A stretch of DNA of 64,000 bases from Sphingopyxis lindanitolerans (GTDB lineage Bacteria; Pseudomonadota; Alphaproteobacteria; Sphingomonadales; Sphingomonadaceae), in assembly GCF_002993885.1 (NCBI RefSeq), contig NZ_CM009578.1, positions 313,251-377,250 of the forward strand, read 5' to 3'. Positions 26,356-36,364 of the stretch are shown piece by piece. The notes under the pieces were generated by a model. It was given only the letters and a program-made list of their open reading frames with translations, searched no databases and was not told where the DNA came from. Position numbers and translations under genes: made by a program. Within the stretch, counting starts at the first letter, position 1, and each line of letters starts with the position of its first letter.

Positions 26356-27258
26356 TCATGCCGCGGCATCGACCTTCAGCCGCTGCCAGTCGGCCGCGAT
26401 CGCGCCGATCGTTTCGAATGCATGGGCCAGCCGTGGCGCGACCTCGGACAGCCCGCTCCATGCAGGATCGACGACCAGCCCCAGCGCGCGGTGGAAATCA
26501 TAGCCCGCGACCTTCAGCGGGACGATGCCGTCGATTGCGAGCGACACCGGCGCGGTGGTGATTCCGATTCCCGCCGCGACCATGCGCAGGCAGCGTTCGT
26601 CGCTTTCGCTGCGCAGCGCAAAGCGTGGGCGAACCCCGTGGCGCGTGAAGAAACGGCTCGTCGCGTCGAGAAATTCGCACGACCGCCGCGCGATCATCGT
26701 TTCGGCGGCGAGTTCCTCGGGGTCGACTTCGATCCGTCCCGCGAGCGGATGATCCGACGCGATGAACATCGCCAGCGGTTCGGCATAGAGCGGTCGCACA
26801 TGGTCGCCGCACTCATCCGACCGCAGCGCGAGCAGCGCCATGTGGATGCGGCCGCTGCCGAGCGCGGCGCGCAGTTCGGAATCGCTGTTTTCGACAAGCT
26901 CGATCGAAAAACCCGGTCGCAGCGCCGCGACGATCGCCTGCAACAATTCACCCGGCGCCGACCGGATGACCCCGAATTTGAGCTCGCTCGCCTGCCGCTG
27001 GTCGTCGCGGCCGAAACCGTCGGCGGCGCGAAAGCCGCGCTCGAGATCGCGCGCGATGGGCAGGAAGCCGCCGCCCGCCTCGGTCAGCCGGATCTGGCGG
27101 CGGTTGCGGATGAACAGCGGCGTGCCGACCAACCGTTCCAGCTCGGCGATCCCGGTCGAGAGCGCCGGCTGGGTGACGCGGATGCGGTGCGCCGCCTGGG
27201 TGAAGCTGCCGGCATCGACGACGGCGAGAAACTGACGGATATGAGCGCGCTTTATCAT
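26356..27258 (-). CDS. LysR family transcriptional regulator
   Basis: A 300-residue LysR protein. The N-terminal helix-turn-helix is clear ([36 protein letters not shown]), and an effector-binding domain follows. A TTG at 27261 precedes the ATG at 27258; the ATG is chosen. It is divergent from the isovaleryl-CoA dehydrogenase gene with a LysR-type T-N11-A palindrome between them. It also lies just upstream of cysD on the same strand. It could thus control leucine catabolism, sulfate activation or both; it does not look like a close CysB copy. Confidence 0.85.
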   Translation of the reverse strand: MIKRAHIRQFLAVVDAGSFTQAAHRIRVTQPALSTGIAELERLVGTPLFIRNRRQIRLTEAGGGFLPIARDLERGFRAADGFGRDDQRQASELKFGVIRSAPGELLQAIVAALRPGFSIELVENSDSELRAALGSGRIHMALLALRSDECGDHVRPLYAEPLAMFIASDHPLAGRIEVDPEELAAETMIARRSCEFLDATSRFFTRHGVRPRFALRSESDERCLRMVAAGIGITTAPVSLAIDGIVPLKVAGYDFHRALGLVVDPAWSGLSEVAPRLAHAFETIGAIAADWQRLKVDAAA

Positions 27259-27291
27259 CAATTTTTCTTATGATGAATCTACTTTCATTTC

Positions 27292-27312
27292 AATTTCCAT
27301 ATGTCGGAAATT
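27292..27312. promoter_or_regulatory. LysR-type palindrome AATTTCC-N7-GGAAATT
   Basis: Perfect 7-base arms separated by 7 bases, containing the T-N11-A signature of LysR operators. It lies midway between the LysR start and the isovaleryl-CoA dehydrogenase start, in a 102-base AT-rich divergent gap. Confidence 0.55.
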
Positions 27313-27360
27313 TGATGCACTATCGCGGCACCGCCCTGCCCTCGATCGATAGGTCCATCC

Positions 27361-28530
27361 ATGCGCGCTACCCCCGATTTCGATTTCGCGCTCGGCGAAA
27401 CCGCCGACATGATCCGCGAGACCACCGCCCGCTTTGCCGACGAACAGATCGCCCCGCTCGCCGCCAGGGCCGACGCCGACGACTGGTTCCCGCGCGACGA
27501 GCTATGGACGCGGATGGGCGATCTCGGGCTGCACGGCATCACCGTCGAGGAAGAATATGGGGGACTTGGCCTCGGCTATCTCGAGCATGTCATCGCGGTC
27601 GAGGAAGTGTCGCGGGCTTCGGGCGCGATCGGGCTCAGCTATGGCGCGCACTCGAACCTGTGCGTCAACCAGATCCGCCGCTGGGGCAATGCCGCACAGA
27701 AGGCGAAATATCTGCCCAAGCTGATCAGCGGCGAGCATGTCGGCAGCCTCGCCATGTCCGAAGCGGGCGCGGGCAGCGACGTCGTCTCGATGAAGCTGAA
27801 GGCCGAGAAAAAGGGCGACCGCTTCCTTCTCAATGGCACCAAATTCTGGATTACCAACGCGACCTGCGCCGATACACTGGTCGTCTACGCCAAGACCAGC
27901 CCCGAAGCCGGATCGCGCGGCATCACCGCCTTCCTGATCGAAAAGGACATGCCGGGGTTCGCCATCGGGCAAAAGATCGACAAGGTCGGCATGCGCGGCT
28001 CGCCGACCGCCGAGCTTGTCTTTACCGATTGCGAAATATCCGAAGACCAGGTCATGGGCCCCGAAAATGGCGGCGTCGGCGTGCTGATGTCGGGACTCGA
28101 TTATGAGCGCGTCGTGCTTGCCGGGCTCCAGCTCGGCATCATGCAGGCGTGCCTCGACACCGTCATTCCCTATGTCCGCGAGCGTCGGCAGTTCGGCAAG
28201 CCGATCGGATCGTTCCAGCTCATGCAGGCGAAGGTCGCCGACATGTATGTGATGCTCCAGTCGGCGCGTTCCTATGTCTATAACGTCGCCAAGGCGTGCG
28301 ACGCTGGTCAGACGACGCGCTTCGACGCCGCGGGCTGTATATTGTTGGCGAGCGAGAATGCGGTGAAGGTCGCGGGTGAGGCGATCCAGGCGCTGGGCGG
28401 TGCGGGCTATACCAGGGACTGGCCGGTCGAACGCTATTGGCGCGACGCCAAGCTGCTCGACATCGGCGCGGGGACGAACGAGATTCGCCGCATGCTGATC
28501 GGCCGCGAACTGATCGGCGCCGGCGCGTGA
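27361..28530 (+). CDS. liuA: Isovaleryl-CoA dehydrogenase
   Basis: A 389-residue flavin-dependent acyl-CoA dehydrogenase. Signature segments include [30 protein letters not shown] and [20 protein letters not shown]. The combination strongly resembles isovaleryl-CoA dehydrogenases. It oxidises isovaleryl-CoA to 3-methylcrotonyl-CoA in leucine breakdown and passes electrons to ETF. The methylcrotonyl-CoA carboxylase genes follow on the same strand 3 kb on, supporting the assignment. Two small membrane proteins overlap its end. Confidence 0.88.
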   Translation: MRATPDFDFALGETADMIRETTARFADEQIAPLAARADADDWFPRDELWTRMGDLGLHGITVEEEYGGLGLGYLEHVIAVEEVSRASGAIGLSYGAHSNLCVNQIRRWGNAAQKAKYLPKLISGEHVGSLAMSEAGAGSDVVSMKLKAEKKGDRFLLNGTKFWITNATCADTLVVYAKTSPEAGSRGITAFLIEKDMPGFAIGQKIDKVGMRGSPTAELVFTDCEISEDQVMGPENGGVGVLMSGLDYERVVLAGLQLGIMQACLDTVIPYVRERRQFGKPIGSFQLMQAKVADMYVMLQSARSYVYNVAKACDAGQTTRFDAAGCILLASENAVKVAGEAIQALGGAGYTRDWPVERYWRDAKLLDIGAGTNEIRRMLIGRELIGAGA

Positions 28531-28877
28531 TCTGGCTCGGCCTGTCGTCCGCCTGCATGGTGGCGGCAGCGCTGGTGCATTCGGTGCTTGGCTATCGGCG
28601 CCTGATCGTGCCGTTACTGCGGAGCGGCGACGGCCTGTTGGCCGATGCGCTGACCCGCCGGATTCTTCGCTTCGCCTGGCATGCGACCGCGGTGTTGATG
28701 CTCGTTTCGGCAGCGGCGGTGAGTTGGCCCGGCGCGCCAAAGGGGCTGCTGGCCGTCATCGGCGCGGCCTGGCTCGCGACAGGATCGTTCAACGCGATTT
28801 ACACGAAGGGCCGCCACATCGCCTGGCCGGTGCTGAGCGCGGCGGGCCTGTTCGCGCTGATCGGCGGCCTGTCGTGA
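28527..28877 (+). CDS. Small membrane protein coupled to liuA
   Basis: A 116-residue protein with about four hydrophobic helices ([35 protein letters not shown] and further). I do not recognise a named family. The start is the GTG at 28527, whose GTGA overlaps the liuA stop by 4 bases; the next gene overlaps its stop in the same way. That arrangement indicates translational coupling to isovaleryl-CoA dehydrogenase. The function is unknown. Confidence 0.7.
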   Translation: MIWLGLSSACMVAAALVHSVLGYRRLIVPLLRSGDGLLADALTRRILRFAWHATAVLMLVSAAAVSWPGAPKGLLAVIGAAWLATGSFNAIYTKGRHIAWPVLSAAGLFALIGGLS

Positions 28878-29152
28878 GCGACGCTCTGCTCGACGCGCTG
28901 CAATATTATGGCGCCGCTGCCGCGACGCTCGCGGCGCTGCTCGTCTCGCTCAATCTTGGCGAGCGGTGGAACGGCTGGGCGTTCGTGATCTTCGTGACGA
29001 GCAGCCTCGCGCTGATCGTCTGGGGATTCCTGCAACCCGACAGCGAAGGCATCGGCTGGCAGAATGTCGCGCTGCTCTGCATCAACTGCGTCGGCGTCTA
29101 CAGCCATTTGATCCGGAAGAAGCCGACAGCCCGACAAGCCTCCCATGATTGA
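28874..29152 (+). CDS. Second small membrane protein after liuA
   Basis: A 92-residue protein with three hydrophobic helices (GAAAATLAALLVSLNLG, GWAFVIFVTSSLALIVWGFL, NVALLCINCVGVYSHLI). The start is the GTG at 28874, overlapping the preceding stop by 4 bases (GTGA). The helix pattern recalls small inner-membrane proteins of unknown function. It is followed four bases later by a palindromic repeat that may end the transcript. Confidence 0.7.
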   Translation: MSDALLDALQYYGAAAATLAALLVSLNLGERWNGWAFVIFVTSSLALIVWGFLQPDSEGIGWQNVALLCINCVGVYSHLIRKKPTARQASHD

Positions 29153-29155
29153 TGT

Positions 29156-29232
29156 CATTGCGAGCGAAGCGAAGCAATCCAGAGCGGCGACCGCCCGCTC
29201 TGAATTGCCGCGTCGCTTCGCCGCTCGCAATG
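29156..29232. repeat. Inverted repeat, CATTGCGAGCGAAG family
   Basis: The ends CATTGCGAGCG...GAAGCAATCC and GCGTCGCTTCG...CTCGCAATG form an imperfect inverted repeat, and the centre has a further pair (CAGAGCGG, CCGCTCTG). It separates the convergent membrane-protein and M13 peptidase genes and probably ends both transcripts. Confidence 0.75.
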
Positions 29233-29243
29233 TCGGGTTTAGA

Positions 29244-31331
29244 TTACCCCCACACCCGCACGCGCTTGTCGGGCGCGAGGTAGAGTTTGTCGCCCTGCTT
29301 GACGTCGAACGCCTTGTACCAGGCGTCGAGATTGCGGACGGTGAGCGCGCGGTACATGCCCGGCGCGTGACCGTCGGTCGCGATGCGCGCGCGCAGCGCT
29401 TCGTCGCGCATCTTGGTCGCCCAGGTCTGCGCATAGGCGATGAAGAAGCGCTGGTCGCCGGTGAAACCGTCGATCACCGGCGCATCCTTGCCGCCGAGCG
29501 AGGCGTGGTACGCATCGTAAGCGGCCTGCAGCCCCGCAACGTCGGCGATATTCTCGCCCAGCGTCAGCTTGCCGTTCACCGCGAGATCGGGGAACGGCTT
29601 GTAGGTATCGAACTGCGCGGCCAGCGCCGTGCCGGCTTCCTCGAACTTCTTGAGGTCCGCCGCGGTCCACCAATTGCGCAGCGCGCCGGTCGAATCGAAG
29701 GCCGCACCATTATTGTCGAAGCTGTGGCTGATCTCATGCCCAATGACGGCGCCGATCGCGCCATAATTATAAGCCGGGTCGGCGGCGGCGTTGAAGAAGG
29801 GCGGCTGGAGGATCGCGGCGGGGAAGTTCAGCGCATTCTGCACCGGCAGGTTGACGGCGTTGACCGTCTGCGGCGTCATCCACCATTCGGCCTTGTCCAT
29901 CGGCTTACCGATCTTGGCGAGTTGATGGGCATATTCGGCCTTGTCGCCGGCGATTTCGTTGGCGTAGGCGTTGTCGGCGCTGACGGTGTAGCTGCCATAA
30001 TCGCGCCACGTCTCGGGATAGCCGACGCCGACGACGATCGTCTCGACCTTCTTGATCGCTTCCTTCTTGGTTTCGGGGGCCATCCAGTCGATCGCGTTGA
30101 CGCGCTTGGCGAACGCCGCCTTGATGCCGGTCACCATGTCGCCGACCTCAGCCTTTGCCGACGCCGGGAAATATTTCTCGGCATAGACGCGGCCGACCGC
30201 GTCGCCGAGGTCGGTGTTCAGCGCGTCGAGCGCACGCTTGTCACGGCTGCGCTGCTGCGGTGTGCCCGAAAGCGTCGTGCCGTAAAAAGCGAAATGCGCA
30301 TTATCGAGCGCGGTCGGCAGCACGTCGGTGTGGCTGTTGATCTGGTGGAACGCCAGCCAGTCCTTCCACGTATCGAGCGGCTCCGACGCCACAAGCGCCG
30401 ACAGGCCGGTAATCGCCTTGGCGTGATAGGCGCCGAACTTCGCCGCCTTGTCGAGCCCGGCGGCGGCCAGATAGGCGTCCCAGTCGATGCCGGGCGCCTT
30501 CTTCGCGAAGTCATCCTTCGTCCAGACCCCCGCCGACTTGGCGAAATCCTCGCTCTCCTCGCGGCTCGCGTGCGCCTTCGCGATCTTGACCTCAAGGTCA
30601 TAGATCCGCTTCGCCTTGGCCTCGGCATCGGGCTGTCCGGCGGCGGTCAGCAGCTTGGCGATATAGGCCTGATATTGGGTGCGGATCGTCGCCATCTTGG
30701 GGTCGGCGGACAGATAATATTCGCGCTCGGACAGACCGAGGCCGCCCTGCAGCATATAGGGAATGACATCGCCGGGGGTCGCGAGACCCTGGGTCACGAA
30801 GATGCCGAACAGATTTTCGGTGTTGAAATCGGTCGCGTTGAGCGGATCGACGTCGGCGCGGGTCTGCTCGCCCAGCACCTTCGACAGCGAGGCCTTGTCG
30901 GTGATCGCCGCGAAGCGCGCGAGGTCGGCCGCGACCGGTTTCATCCCCGCGGTGTCGATCGCCTTGGTGTTCATATAGGCGTTGTAGAAAGCGGCGATGC
31001 GGCCGTCGTCGGTCTTGGGATCGCCGCCGCTCTTGACGATCGCGTCAACCAGTTCGCGCGTGCGCTTCTCGGTCTCGAGGAAAGCGATATAGAAAGCGCC
31101 GATCGACGAGCGATCCGCCGGAATGGCGGTCGTCTTTTGCCAATTGCCATTGGCATAGGCATAGAAATCGTCGCCGGGCTTCACGCTCGTATCCATCGCG
31201 TCCTTGCTGATGCCGAGTTCGGTGCCGACGGTGTAGGTCGCTGCGGCCTTGTCGCCGCCCTTCGAGCAGGCGACAGGCCCCGCGACGATCGCGGCGGTGG
31301 ACAGCAGGATGGCGAAGACGGTCTTTTTCAT
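29244..31331 (-). CDS. M13 family zinc metallopeptidase
   Basis: A 695-residue neprilysin/PepO-type endopeptidase. The zinc motif HEISH is at residues 532-536 and the third ligand is Glu593 in ENIADVAG. The N-terminal M13 region begins with KPGDDFYAYANGNWQK. The leader ends at a cysteine (GPVACSKGG), giving a possible lipoprotein, although the residue before the cysteine pair is not canonical. It probably degrades peptides outside the cytoplasm. It is encoded on the opposite strand inside the leucine catabolic region and shows no functional link to it. Confidence 0.92.
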   Translation of the reverse strand: MKKTVFAILLSTAAIVAGPVACSKGGDKAAATYTVGTELGISKDAMDTSVKPGDDFYAYANGNWQKTTAIPADRSSIGAFYIAFLETEKRTRELVDAIVKSGGDPKTDDGRIAAFYNAYMNTKAIDTAGMKPVAADLARFAAITDKASLSKVLGEQTRADVDPLNATDFNTENLFGIFVTQGLATPGDVIPYMLQGGLGLSEREYYLSADPKMATIRTQYQAYIAKLLTAAGQPDAEAKAKRIYDLEVKIAKAHASREESEDFAKSAGVWTKDDFAKKAPGIDWDAYLAAAGLDKAAKFGAYHAKAITGLSALVASEPLDTWKDWLAFHQINSHTDVLPTALDNAHFAFYGTTLSGTPQQRSRDKRALDALNTDLGDAVGRVYAEKYFPASAKAEVGDMVTGIKAAFAKRVNAIDWMAPETKKEAIKKVETIVVGVGYPETWRDYGSYTVSADNAYANEIAGDKAEYAHQLAKIGKPMDKAEWWMTPQTVNAVNLPVQNALNFPAAILQPPFFNAAADPAYNYGAIGAVIGHEISHSFDNNGAAFDSTGALRNWWTAADLKKFEEAGTALAAQFDTYKPFPDLAVNGKLTLGENIADVAGLQAAYDAYHASLGGKDAPVIDGFTGDQRFFIAYAQTWATKMRDEALRARIATDGHAPGMYRALTVRNLDAWYKAFDVKQGDKLYLAPDKRVRVWG

Positions 31332-31477
31332 GAGGCAAACCTTGCTTTCGTGGGGATATGCGAGGGGCATAGGCCTGTGACGATCTGGTTTCAATGCCAA
31401 CCATTTTCGGCGTGCGGTCCTATGCAATCGACGAGCGGCGGGCTAGTCCCGCACATATCAGCGGGAGAGTTTGAGAC

Positions 31478-33091
31478 GTGAGCGCACCTGTTCTGGGCAC
31501 GATGATGAATAGCGACAGCGATGCGTTCCGCGCCAATGCCGCGCACAATCGCGGCCTTCGCGACGAGCTTTACGCGCGGGTCGCCGAAGCGGCGCTCGGC
31601 GGCAACGCGAAGTCGCGCGAGCGGCACACCAGCCGCGGCAAGCTGCTCCCACGCGAGCGCGTCGAACGATTGCTCGACGCGGGGTCTCCGTTCCTCGAGA
31701 TCGGGCAACTCGCGGCGGGTGGCCTCTATGAAGGCGAAATTCCCGGCGCCGGGATGATTGCCGGTATCGGCCGCGTGTCGGGGCGGCAGGCGATGATCGT
31801 CTGCAACGATGCGACGGTGAAGGGCGGCACTTACTATCCGCTGACGGTCAAGAAGCATCTGCGCGCGCAGGAAATCGCCGAGGCGAACCGCCTGCCCTGC
31901 ATCTATCTCGTCGACAGCGGCGGCGCGAACCTGCCGCACCAGGATCAGGTGTTTCCCGATCGCGACCATTTCGGGCGTATCTTCTTCAACCAGGCGAATA
32001 TGTCGGCAAAGCGCATCCCGCAAATCGCCTGCGTGATGGGAAGCTGCACCGCCGGCGGCGCCTATGTGCCCGCGATGAGCGACGAGACGGTGATCGTGCG
32101 GGGGCAGGGCACGATCTTCCTCGCCGGGCCGCCGCTGGTCAAAGCGGCGACCGGCGAAGAGATCAGCGCCGAGGATCTGGGCGGCGGCGACCTGCACGCG
32201 AAGAAGTCGGGGGTCGTCGATCATCTCGCCGAGAATGACGAACATGCGCTGACGATCGTCAGGGACATCATGAGCCACCTCTCCGGTCCGTTCGTGTCGA
32301 GCGAAGTCGAGACACCCATCGGCATGAGGGAACCGCGCCCACCCAAATATGACGCGGAAGACCTCTACGGCATCATCCCACAGGACGTCCGCGCGCCCTA
32401 CGACGTGCACGAAGTCATTGCGCGCCTCGTCGACGCCAGCGAGTTTCACGAGTTCAAGGCGCAGTACGGCAGCACCCTCGTCTGCGGCTTCGCGCATATC
32501 TGGGGCATCCCGGTCGCGATCCTCGCCAACAATGGCGTGCTGTTCAGCGAGAGCGCGGTCAAGGGCGCGCATTTCATCGAACTCGCGCAGCAGCGACGCA
32601 TCCCCCTGCTCTTCCTCCAGAATATTTCGGGGTTCATGGTCGGCGGCAAATATGAGGCCGAGGGCATCGCCAAGCATGGCGCGAAGCTGGTCACCGCGGT
32701 CGCGACCGCGACGGTGCCGAAGATCACCGTGCTGATCGGCGGCAGCTTCGGCGCGGGCAATTACGGCATGTGCGGGCGCGCTTATTCACCGCGCTTCCTC
32801 TTCACCTGGCCCAATGCGCGGATCAGCGTGATGGGCGGCGAACAGGCGGCGTCGGTGCTGGCGACGGTCCACCGCGACGCCGACAAATGGACGCCCGAGG
32901 AAGCCGAGGCGTTCAAGGCCCCGATCCGCCAGAAATATGAGGATGAAGGCAACCCCTATCACGCGACCGCGCGCCTATGGGACGATGGCATCATCGACCC
33001 CGCGCAGACCCGCGATGTGCTCGGCCTGGCCTTCACCGCAACGCTGAACGCCCCGGTCGAGGACCGCGGGTTCGGCGTGTTCAGGATGTGA
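31478..33091 (+). CDS. liuB: Methylcrotonyl-CoA carboxylase, carboxyltransferase subunit
   Basis: A 537-residue carboxyltransferase of the acyl-CoA carboxylase beta class. It has the crotonase-like features [32 protein letters not shown] and [18 protein letters not shown]. The last is characteristic of methylcrotonyl-CoA carboxylase beta subunits rather than propionyl-CoA ones. It carboxylates 3-methylcrotonyl-CoA using biotin on the alpha subunit. The start GTG at 31478 has GGGAGAG eight bases upstream. It belongs to the liu region with the alpha subunit at 33616. Confidence 0.92.
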   Translation: MSAPVLGTMMNSDSDAFRANAAHNRGLRDELYARVAEAALGGNAKSRERHTSRGKLLPRERVERLLDAGSPFLEIGQLAAGGLYEGEIPGAGMIAGIGRVSGRQAMIVCNDATVKGGTYYPLTVKKHLRAQEIAEANRLPCIYLVDSGGANLPHQDQVFPDRDHFGRIFFNQANMSAKRIPQIACVMGSCTAGGAYVPAMSDETVIVRGQGTIFLAGPPLVKAATGEEISAEDLGGGDLHAKKSGVVDHLAENDEHALTIVRDIMSHLSGPFVSSEVETPIGMREPRPPKYDAEDLYGIIPQDVRAPYDVHEVIARLVDASEFHEFKAQYGSTLVCGFAHIWGIPVAILANNGVLFSESAVKGAHFIELAQQRRIPLLFLQNISGFMVGGKYEAEGIAKHGAKLVTAVATATVPKITVLIGGSFGAGNYGMCGRAYSPRFLFTWPNARISVMGGEQAASVLATVHRDADKWTPEEAEAFKAPIRQKYEDEGNPYHATARLWDDGIIDPAQTRDVLGLAFTATLNAPVEDRGFGVFRM

Positions 33092-33094
33092 GAG

Positions 33095-33619
33095 ATGAAG
33101 GTGCTGGTCCTTCTCGGAACTTTAATTTGCCTGCCTGCCGTCGCCGAGGCGAGGGTTGCTCAAAACAGTCCTAAGGCAGTGATTAGTTATTTGCGTGATG
33201 CCTATGACGCCAAAAACTGGGACGCAATCATCCGAACATGGTGGCCTGATGGCACGATCGTCGGAGATAAACCCGACGGCAGAGGGAAAGAAACAAGATC
33301 TTTCAAAGAAGTGCCCACCGCAGGTTTGGGTATACAATATGACTCGACGCTGATTTTCCGTAGCACCGAAGTGTCCAGAAACCGGGCGATTATTGTCACC
33401 TTCGAGAAATCGAAAGCTCAATATCTTGGATTCGATGGCGGTTACGAAAATGCTGGCCCTTATAGCGTCAACGAGTTTCGATATGTTTGCGAAAGGCGGA
33501 ACGGCCAATGGCGTGTGCTTATCCGCGAAACATTGTCCAGCCGGCATTTCGGATCGGATGTGGAATGGAAGAAAGCGCAAGATGTGAAGCGACAAGAAAT
33601 CGAAAGAAAGAAGCAATGA
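33095..33619 (+). CDS. NTF2-like secreted protein inserted between MCC subunits
   Basis: A 174-residue protein with a signal peptide (VLLGTLICLPAVAEA). The body has the look of an NTF2/SnoaL-type fold (AVISYLRDAYDAKNWDAIIR, and NGQWRVLIRETLSS at the end), with a lysine-rich tail. I recognise no specific family. Its codons are distinctly richer in A and T than those of its neighbours. It starts three bases after the beta subunit stop and overlaps the alpha subunit start by 4 bases (ATGA), so it is translated within the carboxylase operon. It has no obvious role in leucine breakdown and may be acquired. Confidence 0.7.
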   Translation: MKVLVLLGTLICLPAVAEARVAQNSPKAVISYLRDAYDAKNWDAIIRTWWPDGTIVGDKPDGRGKETRSFKEVPTAGLGIQYDSTLIFRSTEVSRNRAIIVTFEKSKAQYLGFDGGYENAGPYSVNEFRYVCERRNGQWRVLIRETLSSRHFGSDVEWKKAQDVKRQEIERKKQ

Positions 33620-35454
33620 TCACCTCGCTCCTCATCGCCAATCGTGGCGAAATCGCTTGCCGCATCATCCGCACCGCGCGCGAGATGGGCATCCGCACCA
33701 TTGCGGTCTATTCGGACGCCGACGCCAAGGCGCTGCATGTGCGGGAAGCCGACGAGGCGGTGCATATCGGGCCGTCGCCGGCGCGTGAATCCTATCTGGT
33801 GGGCGAGAAAATCATTGCCGCCGCCAAGACGACCGGCGCCCAAGCGATCCATCCCGGCTACGGCTTCCTCTCCGAAAATGCCGAGTTCGCGCAGGCCGTC
33901 ACTGACGCCGGGCTCGTGTGGGTCGGACCCAAGCCTTCCTCGATCACCGCGATGGGGCTGAAGGACGCAGCTAAGAAGCTGATGACCGACGCGGGCGTCC
34001 CCGTGACCCCCGGCTATATGGGCGAAAATCAGGACCCCGCCTTCCTCGCCGAACAGGCGGCTAAAATCGGCTACCCCGTCCTCATCAAGGCAGTCGCCGG
34101 CGGCGGCGGCAAGGGGATGCGCAAGGTCGATGCGGCGGGCGATTTCATCGACGCGCTCGCCTCGTGCCAGCGCGAGGCCGCGGCGTCCTTCGGCAACGAT
34201 CATATGCTGATCGAGAAATATATCCTGACCCCGCGCCATATCGAAGTGCAGGTGTTCGGCGACACCCACGGCCATGTCGTCCACCTGTTCGAACGCGACT
34301 GCTCGCTGCAGCGCCGCCACCAGAAGGTGATCGAGGAAGCCCCTGCCCCCGGCATGGACGAAGCGACGCGCGAAGCGCTTTGCGCCGCCGCGGTGCGCGC
34401 GGCGCAGGCGGTCGACTATGTCGGCGCCGGGACGATCGAGTTCATCGCCGACGCCAGCGAGGGCCTGCGCGCCGACCGCATCTGGTTCATGGAAATGAAC
34501 ACGCGCCTGCAAGTCGAGCATCCGGTGACCGAGGAGATCACCGGCGTCGATCTGGTCGAATGGCAGCTTCGCGTCGCATCGGGTGAACCGATCCCGCTGA
34601 CGCAGGACCAACTCGCGATCAACGGCTGGGCGATGGAAGCGCGGCTGTATGCCGAAGATCCCGCCAAGGGCTTCCTCCCGAGCATCGGCACGCTCGAGCT
34701 GTTCCAGTTTCCCGAGCATCTCGGCCGCATCGACACCGGCGTCTATGAAGGGGCCGAGGTATCGCCCTTTTATGACCCGATGATCGCGAAGGTCATCGCC
34801 TATGGCGAGGACCGCGAAGAAGCGCGCGAAATGCTGTCGGAGATGCTGGAGGACAGCGCGATCTGGCCGGTGAAGAGCAATTCGGCCTTCCTGATCGCCG
34901 CGCTCGACCATCCTGACTTCGTTGCCGGCACCGTGGACACCGGGCTGATCGGCCGCGACGGCGAGGCGATGACCGCCGCGCCGATGCCGTCCGACCATGC
35001 GCTGACCGATGCCGCGATGGCGCTGGTTCCGCGGTCGCTGCAAGCGGGCTTTCGTCTCAACGCGCCCGATGTGCGCATCGCCCCCTTCCTGCTTGACGGA
35101 AAGCGCGTCGATGTGACGCTGCACGGTCCCGGCGCCGAGGAGCCCGCCCCGGCGATGCTGGTCGCCGAAAGCGGCGCGGTCTGGCAGCTCACGCCCTGGC
35201 GCGCCGCTGGCGGGACCGGCGGCGGCGCCAGCGACGGCGCGATCCTGTCGCCGATGCCGGGCAAGGTCATTGCCGTCGAGGTGGCGGCGGGCGATAAGGT
35301 GATCAAGGGTCAGAAGCTGCTGACGCTCGAAGCGATGAAGATGGAGCATAGTCTGACCGCGCCGTTCGACGGCGTCGTCGCGCAGCTCAATGCCATCGCG
35401 GGCGCGCAGGTGCAGGTCGAAGCGCTGCTCGCGAAGATCGAGGCGGCCGAATGA
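33616..35454 (+). CDS. liuD: Methylcrotonyl-CoA carboxylase, biotin subunit
   Basis: A 612-residue biotin carboxylase plus biotin carrier protein. The N-terminus is MITSLLIANRGEIACRII, the ATP-grasp region has AVAGGGGKGMRKV, and MNTRLQVEHPVTE is the catalytic stretch. The biotinyl lysine is Lys575 in EAMKMEH, 37 residues from the end. With the beta subunit it makes 3-methylglutaconyl-CoA. The frame is open upstream, but the ATG at 33616 gives the standard N-terminus and overlaps the previous stop. Slightly shorter than typical alpha subunits. Confidence 0.92.
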   Translation: MITSLLIANRGEIACRIIRTAREMGIRTIAVYSDADAKALHVREADEAVHIGPSPARESYLVGEKIIAAAKTTGAQAIHPGYGFLSENAEFAQAVTDAGLVWVGPKPSSITAMGLKDAAKKLMTDAGVPVTPGYMGENQDPAFLAEQAAKIGYPVLIKAVAGGGGKGMRKVDAAGDFIDALASCQREAAASFGNDHMLIEKYILTPRHIEVQVFGDTHGHVVHLFERDCSLQRRHQKVIEEAPAPGMDEATREALCAAAVRAAQAVDYVGAGTIEFIADASEGLRADRIWFMEMNTRLQVEHPVTEEITGVDLVEWQLRVASGEPIPLTQDQLAINGWAMEARLYAEDPAKGFLPSIGTLELFQFPEHLGRIDTGVYEGAEVSPFYDPMIAKVIAYGEDREEAREMLSEMLEDSAIWPVKSNSAFLIAALDHPDFVAGTVDTGLIGRDGEAMTAAPMPSDHALTDAAMALVPRSLQAGFRLNAPDVRIAPFLLDGKRVDVTLHGPGAEEPAPAMLVAESGAVWQLTPWRAAGGTGGGASDGAILSPMPGKVIAVEVAAGDKVIKGQKLLTLEAMKMEHSLTAPFDGVVAQLNAIAGAQVQVEALLAKIEAAE

Positions 35455-35909
35455 GCGGCCTCATCCTGCGCGACGCAATGGCAGCGGACCTTCCGGCGAT
35501 CCTCGCGATGCTCGCCGGGGATGTGATCCCGCCCGGACGCGAGGCCGACCCGTCGGACCCGCGCTATCTGGCGGCGTTCGAGGCGATCGACGCCGACCCG
35601 AACCAGCGCCTGATCGCGGCCGAGCTGGACGGCCGCATCGTCGGGACCATGCAACTGAGCTTCCTACCGGGGCTTTCCTTCATCGGAAGCTGGCGCGGAC
35701 TGATCGAGGCGGTGCGCATCGCCGCCGATCTGCGCGGGCAAAGACTCGGCGAGCAGATGATCCTGTGGGCGGTTGAGCAATGCCGTGCGCGCGATTGCAA
35801 GCTTGTCCAGCTCACTTCGTCGGCTACACGCACCGACGCGCATCGCTTTTACGCCCGGCTCGGCTTTGTGCAGAGTCATGTCGGCATGAAATTGCATTTG
35901 AGGGATTGA
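35451..35909 (+). CDS. GNAT family N-acetyltransferase
   Basis: A 152-residue GNAT acetyltransferase with the acetyl-CoA motif [19 protein letters not shown] and the C-terminal HRFYARLGF pattern. The start overlaps the biotin subunit stop by 4 bases (ATGA), so it is part of the liu operon. The acceptor is unknown; it may modify a protein or small molecule unrelated to the pathway. Confidence 0.85.
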   Translation: MSGLILRDAMAADLPAILAMLAGDVIPPGREADPSDPRYLAAFEAIDADPNQRLIAAELDGRIVGTMQLSFLPGLSFIGSWRGLIEAVRIAADLRGQRLGEQMILWAVEQCRARDCKLVQLTSSATRTDAHRFYARLGFVQSHVGMKLHLRD

Positions 35910-35911
35910 AG

Positions 35912-36364
35912 ATGGCAGGCAAGTTTTTCGACGAGTGGCAGATCGGCGAGACGCTGGCCCACGACATCCGCCGCACGGTGACCGAGACCGACAATCTGCT
36001 GTTCACGGTGATGACGCACAATCCGCAGCCCTTGCACCTCGATGTCGAGGCGGCGAAGGCATCGGAATTCGGGCGGATTCTCGTCAACGGGACCTTCACT
36101 TTCAGCCTGATGGTCGGGCTGTCGGTCGGCGACACGACGCTCGGCACGCTCGTCGCGAACCTGGGGTATGACAAGCTCGTCATGCCGAAGCCGGTGTTCA
36201 TCGGCGATACGCTGCGCGCCGAGACCGAGATCATCGGCCTGAAAGAGTCCAGGTCGCGGCCCAATGCGGGTATCGTCACTTTCCTGCACCGCTGCATCAA
36301 CCAGCGGGCCGAGATCGTCTGCCAGTGCGAACGCTCGGCGCTGATCAAGAAGAAGGACGTCTGA
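35912..36364 (+). CDS. MaoC-like hydratase of the leucine pathway
   Basis: A 150-residue hot-dog protein of the MaoC class. The hydratase motif region reads [18 protein letters not shown], with Asp and His residues suited to hydratase 2 chemistry. It sits between the carboxylase genes and a CitE-like lyase gene, with a one-base overlap to the latter. The same neighbourhood (carboxylase, MaoC, CitE-like) is known in Mycobacterium tuberculosis, Rv2498c-Rv2502c. There it serves leucine breakdown. I infer that this protein hydrates 3-methylglutaconyl-CoA, giving the R form of HMG-CoA. The ATG at 35912 is chosen for normal length. Confidence 0.8.
   Translation: MAGKFFDEWQIGETLAHDIRRTVTETDNLLFTVMTHNPQPLHLDVEAAKASEFGRILVNGTFTFSLMVGLSVGDTTLGTLVANLGYDKLVMPKPVFIGDTLRAETEIIGLKESRSRPNAGIVTFLHRCINQRAEIVCQCERSALIKKKDV

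Noticed and set aside
29145..31481. A 778-codon open frame on the plus strand
   Set aside because: It is the complement of the M13 peptidase, which has its catalytic motifs; the plus-strand product resembles nothing.
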